The notes beneath the pieces are model-generated. The model had not been told where the DNA came from. It did not search any database and was given only the letters and a program-made list of their open reading frames with translations. The position numbers and the translations under genes were made by a program. A stretch of 5,549 nt of DNA from an uncultured Porphyromonadaceae bacterium (GTDB lineage: Bacteria; Bacteroidota; Bacteroidia; Bacteroidales; Muribaculaceae): the NCBI GenBank assembly GCA_947176545.1, contig CAMWRB010000098.1, forward strand, positions 1-5,549, read 5' to 3'. This document shows positions 1-5,238 of the stretch, piece by piece; position 1 is the first letter of the stretch, and every line of letters starts with the position of its first letter.

Positions 1-138
1 GGTACATTAGGAAGGGAATTTTTTATAAGATTATTCAATGACCCGAGATTTGACAATATGCCTCTCATTCTTGAGACTCCCGATGAGACTCTTTGGCCTG
101 AAGAGATAGCCTGGCTCTATTCGCAGATAAGGAGTTGA
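1..138 (+). CDS. nfo: Endonuclease IV (class II AP endonuclease), 3' end only
   Basis: The first reading frame is open from the window edge and encodes the last 45 residues of a protein ending at the TGA at 136-138. The visible peptide contains NDPRFDNMPLILETPDE followed by W-P-E-E-I-A-W-L. This matches the C-terminus of the Nfo family: E. coli Nfo has a closely similar DRFDGIPLILET...WAEEIAWL stretch. The Glu in ILET (visible residue 25) corresponds to a ligand of the family's trinuclear zinc centre. The enzyme cleaves DNA 5' of abasic sites in base-excision repair in the cytoplasm. The start and most of the TIM barrel lie to the left of the window. The next gene starts 86 bp downstream on the same strand, so read-through is possible; I see no terminator hairpin between them. 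The family call is firm despite the short fragment. Confidence 0.9.
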   Translation, partial: GTLGREFFIRLFNDPRFDNMPLILETPDETLWPEEIAWLYSQIRS

Positions 139-224
139 GAAATTTATGAAATTGTTAGATAGATAAATAACTAATGATAATATAATAACATATAATCCTT
201 AAAATCATTAACCAACACAATAAC
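139..224 (+). other. AT-rich intergenic leader before the transporter
   Basis: These 86 bp between the nfo stop and the transporter ATG are very AT-rich, especially 160-210. There is no purine-rich Shine-Dalgarno sequence before the ATG at 225; the bases just before it read caataac. This fits Bacteroidetes translation starts, which often rely on A/T-rich unstructured leaders. I found no clear TAnnTTTG -7 element and no terminator hairpin, so I cannot tell whether the transporter has its own promoter or is read from nfo. Confidence 0.5.
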
Positions 225-1874
225 ATGAAAACTAAACCTGATTTAAGTTTTTGGAAACTATGGAATCTGAGTTTCGGCTTTTTCGGAGTTCAGATAGCAT
301 ATGCTCTCCAAAGTGCGAATGTCTCCCGTATTTTCACTACCATCGGAGCGGACCCGCACGATTTGAGTTATTTCTGGATACTGCCTCCTTTGATGGGTCT
401 GATAGTACAGCCGTTAGTGGGTATGTATTCCGACCGTACCTGGAATCGTTTCGGCCGTCGTCTCCCCTATCTGATTTTCGGAGCGCTTGTGGCAGTGGTG
501 GTTATGTGTATGTTGCCAAATGCCGGTTCATTTGAGTTTACCGTGCAGAGTGCCATCATTTTTGGCCTGATAGCCCTGATGTTGCTTGACACCTCCATCA
601 ACATGGCGATGCAACCCTTCAAGATGCTTGTCGGAGATATGGTCAATGAGAAGCAGAAGGGACTGGCATATTCAATACAGAGCTTCCTGTGTAATGCAGG
701 TTCAGTAGTGGGTTATATCTTTCCGCTTGTATTGGGCTTCATCGGCCTTAAAAATACTGCAGCAGCCGGTGTTGTTCCTCAGACAGTAATCTGGTCTTTC
801 TACTTGGGTGCAGCGATACTGTGTATCTGCGTCATATACTCATTAATCAAAATCAAGGAATGGCCTCCTCAGGTATATAATGAGTACAACGGTATCGACC
901 CGAATGCACGCAAAGGTAAATCTCCGAACCTGATTAGCCTGCTTGTGAAGGCTCCTTCGACATTCTGGACTGTGGGTATAGTACAGTTCTTCTGTTGGTT
1001 CGCATTCCTTTTCCTTTGGACATATGCTACCAATACAGTTGCTTATAAAGCGTTCCACACCCCCGAAACTGAAACTGTTGTGGGTCTGAAGACAGATAAT
1101 CAAGAGTTCAAGGGTAAATATATTCTTGTCAGCGACAATGAAATGAAAGATGTTCTTGCTGTAGAGAGCGGTAAACAACTTCTTTCCAATGAAGAGCTCT
1201 CATCTCTTAAGGGTGATGTTACTGTCACTGTGGCAAGCATTCTGACCAGAGATGCGTCCGGTAAGGTTTCAGTCGAGGATGCCACTACGCATAAAGTAAA
1301 CAATCCTGCAACATTTACTGCTGAAAATAAGGTTGTACTTGATTCGACAAGTCATGAGTATAATAATGCCGGCAACTGGGTAGGTCTCTTATATGCAGTT
1401 CAGGCATTGGCATCGGTTATCTGGGCATTAATGTTGCCACGCTTCAAGAGCCGTAAATTCTCATATTCACTTTCACTTGCTCTCGGTGCAATCGGTTTTG
1501 TAACATTGGGTATTTTTGACAACCAGTATCTGCTGTTCATCAGCTTCATTCTGATAGGATGTGCATGGTCGGCAATGTTGGCATGGCCGTTCACTATTCT
1601 GACCAATTCGCTGAAGAGTGGAAATATCGGTGCGTATCTCGGCCTGTTCAACTGTACCATATGTATACCTCAGATAGTAGCAGCATTGTTAGGCGGAGTT
1701 ATCCTGAGCATCTTCTCGACACCCGGAAAACTTGCTCCGGAGTATATAATGATGGTCGTAGCCGGTGTAGCTATCTTTATAGGTGCTATATGTGTATTCT
1801 TCATCAAGGAGGGTGCACCCGAAGATGATAAGATGAAAGTACAGGAAACTCCCGCTATCAGCGAAACATTATAA
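225..1874 (+). CDS. SLC45/GPH-like MFS sugar transporter with a large periplasmic insertion
   Basis: This 549-residue inner-membrane protein probably imports a disaccharide or related sugar with a cation (family knowledge; the exact substrate is unknown). About twelve hydrophobic segments can be seen: near 10-30, 46-66, 80-98, 107-128, 151-173, 188-208, 246-268, 383-405, 413-430, 434-460, 467-497 and 506-527. The TM2-TM3 loop carries the MFS signature G66-M-Y-S-D70-R71...R75-F-G-R78-R79, in the form typical of SLC45 and sucrose/maltose carriers. TM4 is followed by N126-M-A-M-Q-P-F-K-M-L-V-G-D138, which resembles the NxxQGPxRALLAD motif of those carriers. Residues about 284-376 form a hydrophilic insertion between TM7 and TM8. 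An even number of segments with both ends inside places it in the periplasm. That insertion makes the protein longer than the 430-500 residues I would expect. The ATG at 225 is chosen because the basic, polar N-terminus leads directly into TM1. No glycoside hydrolase or SusCD genes are present in the window to indicate the substrate. Confidence 0.85.
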   Translation: MKTKPDLSFWKLWNLSFGFFGVQIAYALQSANVSRIFTTIGADPHDLSYFWILPPLMGLIVQPLVGMYSDRTWNRFGRRLPYLIFGALVAVVVMCMLPNAGSFEFTVQSAIIFGLIALMLLDTSINMAMQPFKMLVGDMVNEKQKGLAYSIQSFLCNAGSVVGYIFPLVLGFIGLKNTAAAGVVPQTVIWSFYLGAAILCICVIYSLIKIKEWPPQVYNEYNGIDPNARKGKSPNLISLLVKAPSTFWTVGIVQFFCWFAFLFLWTYATNTVAYKAFHTPETETVVGLKTDNQEFKGKYILVSDNEMKDVLAVESGKQLLSNEELSSLKGDVTVTVASILTRDASGKVSVEDATTHKVNNPATFTAENKVVLDSTSHEYNNAGNWVGLLYAVQALASVIWALMLPRFKSRKFSYSLSLALGAIGFVTLGIFDNQYLLFISFILIGCAWSAMLAWPFTILTNSLKSGNIGAYLGLFNCTICIPQIVAALLGGVILSIFSTPGKLAPEYIMMVVAGVAIFIGAICVFFIKEGAPEDDKMKVQETPAISETL

Positions 1875-1924
1875 TTGCGACTGTTAGTCGATTTGCTCAC
1901 CTGCATATGATGTTTGTGAGTATG

Positions 1925-1970
1925 TAAAATAAAATCAGGACTTCGTTCTCGAAGTCCTGATTTTATTTTA
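1925..1970. terminator. Bidirectional intrinsic terminator, 21-bp perfect stem
   Basis: Bases 1925-1945 are the exact reverse complement of 1950-1970, leaving a TTCT loop at 1946-1949. The outer part of the stem is A-rich on the left (taaaataaaa) and T-rich on the right (ttttatttta), so RNA from either strand ends in a U-rich tract after a GC-containing stem. It lies between two convergent stops, 50 bp after the transporter stop and 19 bp beyond the yraN stop on the other strand. It should end transcription from both sides. This is read directly from the sequence; no folding energy was computed. Confidence 0.93.
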
Positions 1971-1989
1971 TACCCTATCGGAAATGGTA

Positions 1990-2397
1990 TCAGCGATATG
2001 AGATTAACGGACCGAGAAATGCATCTTCAATATGCTGCAGCGTATAGTTTTCGGGAGTCCCTTCAAGTGTGATGATGTCGAAACGATATTGCCAATGAGT
2101 ACCCGGGAGAGTACGCAGATATGAATCCGCGCAGCGGAAAATATTATTCATCTTTTTGCGATTGATGGCATCCAACGGAGACTCATCGCGTCCACTGCGA
2201 GCTTTGACTTCCACAAATATAATAGTGTCCCCCTGCTGACATATGATATCAATCTCCTTGTGTCCACCCCGCGGCGACCATTTACGTTCAAGAACAGGGA
2301 GTCCGAGACCTGCAAGATAATTAGAGGCGATATCTTCAGCGATATCGCCCCACTCTCTGGCATATTTGCCCAGTTGCTTTTTATTTGCAGCCTGCAT
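1990..2397 (-). CDS. yraN: UPF0102 / YraN family endonuclease-like protein
   Basis: This is a small cytoplasmic protein of 135 residues, the usual length for UPF0102. Family landmarks appear in order: G17-D-I-A20-E21...Y27-L, then E48-I-D50-I-I, then F61-V-E63-V-K65-A-R67, then A77...K81-K82, and R105-F-D107. The spaced E48/D50 and E63-x-K65 residues match the PD-(D/E)XK nuclease-like or Holliday-resolvase-like fold proposed for the family. The true cellular role is not well established. I chose the ATG at 2397. A TTG three codons upstream (2404-2406) is in frame, but it adds only M-I-H and has no ribosome-binding signal. nadC ends 60 bp upstream on the same strand with no terminator between, so the two are probably co-transcribed and stop at the hairpin at 1925-1970. 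The symbol rests on family membership. Confidence 0.88.
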   Translation of the reverse strand: MQAANKKQLGKYAREWGDIAEDIASNYLAGLGLPVLERKWSPRGGHKEIDIICQQGDTIIFVEVKARSGRDESPLDAINRKKMNNIFRCADSYLRTLPGTHWQYRFDIITLEGTPENYTLQHIEDAFLGPLISYR

Positions 2398-2457
2398 ATG
2401 AATCAACTGACAGTGAAAGAGTCAGTAGTGTATTTGATTAAAATTCTTATGCGGCAT

Positions 2458-3306
2458 TCAAAATGCTTTGAAAGACATATCGAGACCCTTGACGCTATGG
2501 GTGAGTGCACCGACTGATATGAAATCAACACCTGCTTCACCATACTCGCGAAGGTTTTCAATAGTAATACCTCCCGATGATTCGGTCTCGTACTTCCCAT
2601 CTACAAGTTTGACGGCTTCCGCTGTTAGTTCGGGAGTAAAATTATCGAACATTATTCTGTCCACCCCTCCGACTGCCAATACCCGTCTGATATCATCGAG
2701 TGACCTGACCTCGACTTCTATCTTCAGGTCCTTGTTATTGTCACGACAATATTGGTTCGCGCGTTCGATAGCCTTTTCTATTCCTCCCGCAAAATCAATA
2801 TGGTTATCCTTGATAAGAATCATGTCAAAGAGTCCGATGCGGTGGTTAGTACCACCTCCGCAAGCAACGGCCTCTTTCTCCAGCATACGCATTCCCGGTG
2901 TAGTCTTGCGTGTGTCGAGTACTCGGGTATGCAATCCCTCGAGACGGTCCTGATATTTGCGCGTCATGGTGGCTACACCGCTCATGCGCTGCATGATATT
3001 GAGCATGGTTCGTTCGGCTATGAGCAGCGAACGGACAGGACCCTCGGCCGTAAAGGCGATATCTCCGGGCTTGACACGGGCACCATCTTCGATAAGAACT
3101 TCCATCTTAATCGTCGGGTCGACTTTATGAAGCACTTTCTCAGCTACATTGACGCCTGACAATATACCCTCCTCTTTGATGATAAGTCGGCTGCGTCCCA
3201 TTGCGTCAGCCGGAATTGTAGAGAGAGTAGTATGGTCACCATCACCGACATCCTCCAGAAAGGCAAGTTCCAAAAGCATGTCGATTAATTCATCCTTATT
3301 CTTCAT
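2458..3306 (-). CDS. nadC: Nicotinate-nucleotide pyrophosphorylase (quinolinate phosphoribosyltransferase)
   Basis: NadC converts quinolinate and PRPP to nicotinate mononucleotide, CO2 and pyrophosphate in de novo NAD synthesis. The 282-residue product has the family length and motifs: E18-D19-V-G-D-G-D24-H-T-T near the N-terminus, A97-E98-R99-T...N103-I-M-Q-R107-M-S-G-V-A-T, D131-T-R133-K134-T-T-P137-G, the active-site stretch G150-G-G-T-N-H155-R156-I-G-L, K166-D-N-H169, E197-V-E199-V, D221-N222 and E242-S-S-G-G246-I. All expected basic substrate-binding residues seem present. I chose the ATG at 3306 (M-K-N-K-D-E-L-I). ATG 3321 and TTG 3342 are in frame, but they lie at or upstream of the transcription start expected from the -7 box at 3330-3337. 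The gene diverges from rlmH and is followed by yraN. nadA and nadB are not in the window. Confidence 0.95.
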   Translation of the reverse strand: MKNKDELIDMLLELAFLEDVGDGDHTTLSTIPADAMGRSRLIIKEEGILSGVNVAEKVLHKVDPTIKMEVLIEDGARVKPGDIAFTAEGPVRSLLIAERTMLNIMQRMSGVATMTRKYQDRLEGLHTRVLDTRKTTPGMRMLEKEAVACGGGTNHRIGLFDMILIKDNHIDFAGGIEKAIERANQYCRDNNKDLKIEVEVRSLDDIRRVLAVGGVDRIMFDNFTPELTAEAVKLVDGKYETESSGGITIENLREYGEAGVDFISVGALTHSVKGLDMSFKAF

Positions 3307-3321
3307 ATTATTAAAAATCAT

Positions 3322-3329
3322 TATTTTTG
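3322..3329 (+). promoter_or_regulatory. Probable -7 element for rlmH
   Basis: TATTTTTG at 3322-3329 matches the TAnnTTTG -7 consensus on the plus strand, 25 bp before the rlmH ATG at 3355. It implies a transcript start near 3333-3336 and a leader of about 20 bases. The -33 region, which would fall around 3298-3302 inside nadC, has no good TTTG, so this promoter is less certain than its opposite partner. The two -7 boxes abut at 3329/3330. Confidence 0.5.
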
Positions 3330-3361
3330 CAAAGATAATCAAAATGGATGATTAATGGAAA
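3330..3361 (-). promoter_or_regulatory. Bacteroidetes-type promoter for nadC-yraN
   Basis: On the minus strand, TATCTTTG (3337 down to 3330) matches the Bacteroidetes -7 consensus TAnnTTTG exactly. Exactly 20 bp upstream lies TTTC (3361 down to 3358), one base off the TTTG -33 element; the consensus spacing is 19-21. Transcription should begin around 3323-3326, about 17-20 bases before the nadC ATG at 3306. The -33 part falls inside the first codons of rlmH. Confidence 0.65.
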
Positions 3362-3828
3362 TATTATTAATGACAGTAGGTCGAACAACAATCGATTTTG
3401 TAAAATCAGGAATTGCAGAATATCTAAAGAGACTGAAACATTATATTCCCTATTCCATATTGGAGTTGCCCGATGTCAAACGTGCCGGTCATCTGTCTGC
3501 CAACGAACAGAAAGAGGCCGAAGGTGAATTAATATTGGGGGCGCTCAAACCGACGGATTATGTCATACTTCTTGACGAGCACGGACGTGAGTACCGTAGT
3601 GTCGAATTTGCATCGGCAATAGAAAAGATTATGGCCTCCGGTTGTAAACGGTGCGTATTCATCGTGGGTGGTGCGTACGGCTTCTCCCGACGTGTGTATG
3701 ACAGGACTACAAATAAGATATCGTTGTCGAAAATGACCTTTAATCATGAAATGGTAAGACTGTTTTTCACCGAACAAGTGTACCGTGCCATGACAATCTT
3801 GCGCGGTGAACCATATCATCATGAGTAA
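3355..3828 (+). CDS. rlmH: 23S rRNA (pseudouridine1915-N3)-methyltransferase RlmH
   Basis: This SPOUT-class, SAM-dependent enzyme methylates N3 of pseudouridine 1915 (E. coli numbering) in helix 69 of 23S rRNA on assembled 70S ribosomes. The 157-residue product has the usual RlmH length. Visible family features are the N-terminal M-E-I-L-L-M-T-V-G-R strand, E22-Y-L-K-R-L-K-H-Y, L73-D74-E75-x-G, the knot loop F102-I-V-G105-G106-A-Y-G109, and the C-terminal trefoil-knot part I122-S-L-S125-K-M-T...H131-E-M-V-R-L-F-F-T-E-Q-V-Y-R144, ending in P153-Y-H-H-E (E. coli ends PYHRE). An in-frame TGA at 3349-3351 just before the ATG fixes the start. The gene diverges from nadC across 48 bp and converges with the DoxX-like gene, its stop lying 84 bp from that gene's stop. 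Confidence 0.95.
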   Translation: MEILLMTVGRTTIDFVKSGIAEYLKRLKHYIPYSILELPDVKRAGHLSANEQKEAEGELILGALKPTDYVILLDEHGREYRSVEFASAIEKIMASGCKRCVFIVGGAYGFSRRVYDRTTNKISLSKMTFNHEMVRLFFTEQVYRAMTILRGEPYHHE

Positions 3829-3912
3829 ACCGTGTGTTTCTTCATAAGATGGAGCATAATCCATGTCCGCAGCTGCGAAAGTTCGGACGCTGTCGGGATT
3901 CCCCGGTTATGA
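3829..3912. other. Convergent intergenic region, no clear terminator
   Basis: This 84-bp gap separates the rlmH stop from the DoxX-like gene's stop. It is GC-richer than the other intergenic regions. Small possible stems are GTCCG/CGGAC (3865-3869 with 3884-3888), the 10-bp palindrome CGCAGCTGCG (3868-3877) and CGGG/CCCG (3894-3897 with 3902-3905). None is followed by a T or A tract, so I do not call an intrinsic terminator here. Confidence 0.4.
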
Positions 3913-5238
3913 TTAATGAGTCGATTCGTCTGAGGAGGAACGTCGTCGGTATAATTGGAAATATTTCGGAATGTGAGTCATATACGACAGGCATATGATA
4001 GCCGCCATTACAGCGATGTATAGCCATGTGATGTTGCGCAGGGCGGTTTTGTCATCCCGTTTAAGTTCGTCAGGGGAGATATTGACCTTGTCGGAAGCAA
4101 AGTCATCATTTGGAAGAGCCCGTAGTGTACTTTTCCACTCTACCTTTCCATCGCGTATGAATGCTACAGCCGGATTGCCGCGAGCCAGCATCTTTATCTC
4201 AGTATCTTCAGCCGTGTATATTGGGTACTCAGGCAGCGCGAGGTCGTACCATCGTTCTATACCTTGAGGGGTCGCTGCCACCACAGCCATCATAGAGATG
4301 TCGTTATTTTCAGTCCATCGATACAGTGCATTAATTTTCCATGTAGTGGAAATGGATACATTATCAAGGTCAGGCATAAGTAGCAAAAGATAGTCTCCTT
4401 CATTGTCGATGACTTCGTCTGTGACATCCTCGTTGCCGTCTTCACTCCATATTCTGAAAGTAGAAGCCGAGTTATGATGCTTGCTGATGATGACTTTGGA
4501 TGGGTCAGTGCGCCGTCGCTCGATAAATTCCCATCCGTCAGCTTCGTCGGGTAGTGTGTCTTCGATTGTGAAACTGTGGTCTACTCCATCTTTACGATAA
4601 ATGAACAAGTATTCAGACTCATCGTCTTCCGTCACACCGTCGTCAATAAGTTTTGCGCCGTCGGGATACGGTCTGAAATCAATCAGAGGTTGATAATAGT
4701 AGCCTATCATAGCGAGGCATACGATGTATGCAGATGAAGTGATAAGGGCAATCCACTGAATAGATGGCCTGATAAGACATTGCAGCCGGGTGTTGAAACG
4801 GAGCAACCAAACAAGCAGAAGTGTGAGAATGATATTCTTCCAGAAGGTCTGCCAATTGGTAAGTATCAGGGCATCTCCGAAACATCCGCAATCCTCCACC
4901 GGATTGGCCATAGCAATCCAAAGTGTAAGCGGTAGCATCACGCACATGAAGAGGAGTGCGAACAGAGGAGTGGAACGTCTGAAAGCTCCTGACACCAAAA
5001 ATACACCGATGACAAATTCATAGATGCATAGAGCGAAAACAGCTACAAGCAAAAGATTGACCGGCAAATTGAGATGCCATGCGTCAAAATATTCAATGAA
5101 TTTGTAGAGGGTGCCCCATGGGTCCACAGCCTTGACAAATCCGGAATAGATAAAGACTGCACCTGTCAGCAATCTGACAATCCATGTCACCCAAAGAGTG
5201 AGAATTTCTATCCTTTTATTCACTATATCCCTGTTCAT
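3913..5238 (-). CDS. DoxX-like (BT_3928 family) membrane protein with CGCFG motif and thioredoxin-like domain
   Basis: This is a 441-residue inner-membrane protein of unknown function. Five membrane segments lie near residues 16-36, 58-84, 88-111, 131-147 and 160-180. They carry the DoxX/MauE landmarks Y31-S-G-F-V-K-A-V-D-P-W-G and, just after TM3, D116-C117-G-C119-F-G. Residues 181-401 are soluble, and a sixth segment lies at 402-420. Arg-rich stretches R87-R88, R147...R151 and R431-R433 mark cytoplasmic sides, which puts CGCFG and the soluble domain in the periplasm. Residues about 282-370 look thioredoxin-like: a hydrophobic Y-L-L-L-L-M-P strand, S316-M-M-A-V-V-A-A-T, E337-Y-P-I, then R353-G-N-P356 at the cis-proline position, V-A-F-I-R-D-G-K-V. 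CXXC is absent. ATG 5238 is preferred over the in-frame TTG at 5254-5256. The gene overlaps the upstream DUF1599 gene by 23 bp, implying coupled translation. A redox or quinone-linked role is only a guess from the DoxX/MauE relationship. Confidence 0.85.
   Translation of the reverse strand: MNRDIVNKRIEILTLWVTWIVRLLTGAVFIYSGFVKAVDPWGTLYKFIEYFDAWHLNLPVNLLLVAVFALCIYEFVIGVFLVSGAFRRSTPLFALLFMCVMLPLTLWIAMANPVEDCGCFGDALILTNWQTFWKNIILTLLLVWLLRFNTRLQCLIRPSIQWIALITSSAYIVCLAMIGYYYQPLIDFRPYPDGAKLIDDGVTEDDESEYLFIYRKDGVDHSFTIEDTLPDEADGWEFIERRRTDPSKVIISKHHNSASTFRIWSEDGNEDVTDEVIDNEGDYLLLLMPDLDNVSISTTWKINALYRWTENNDISMMAVVAATPQGIERWYDLALPEYPIYTAEDTEIKMLARGNPAVAFIRDGKVEWKSTLRALPNDDFASDKVNISPDELKRDDKTALRNITWLYIAVMAAIICLSYMTHIPKYFQLYRRRSSSDESTH

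Noticed and set aside
139..224. A promoter for the sugar transporter in the AT-rich leader.
   Set aside because: No TAnnTTTG element is present. AT-richness alone is not enough to place a promoter.
843..1303. Minus-strand open frames opposite the transporter insertion, considered as a possible nested gene.
   Set aside because: The products are low-complexity or unrecognisable, with no promoter or family motif, while the plus-strand frame is continuous and plausible through the same region.
2468..3159. Long plus-strand open frames opposite nadC.
   Set aside because: Their translations show no family features and they lie wholly antisense to a well-supported nadC gene. They are by-products of its codon use.
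3307..3342. An upstream extension of nadC to ATG 3321 or TTG 3342.
   Set aside because: These starts lie at or before the transcription start predicted from the -7 box at 3330-3337, and the extra residues (I-I-F-A-K-I-M-I-F-N-N) do not resemble NadC N-termini.
3861..3912. A GC-rich segment with inverted repeats and a GTTCGGA stretch that recalls a tRNA T-loop.
   Set aside because: There is no consistent acceptor, D and anticodon stem arrangement on either strand, so it is not a tRNA.
3849..3998. A plus-strand reading frame of 49 codons beginning M-E-H-N-P-C-P-Q-L-R-K-F-G-R-C, faintly like the N-terminus of Bacteroidales NUDIX proteins with a zinc ribbon.
   Set aside because: It runs antisense into the DoxX-like gene's 3' end. 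The resemblance needs frameshifts and the cysteine spacing is wrong. I could not support it as a gene or pseudogene, although a decayed remnant in the intergenic part is not excluded.
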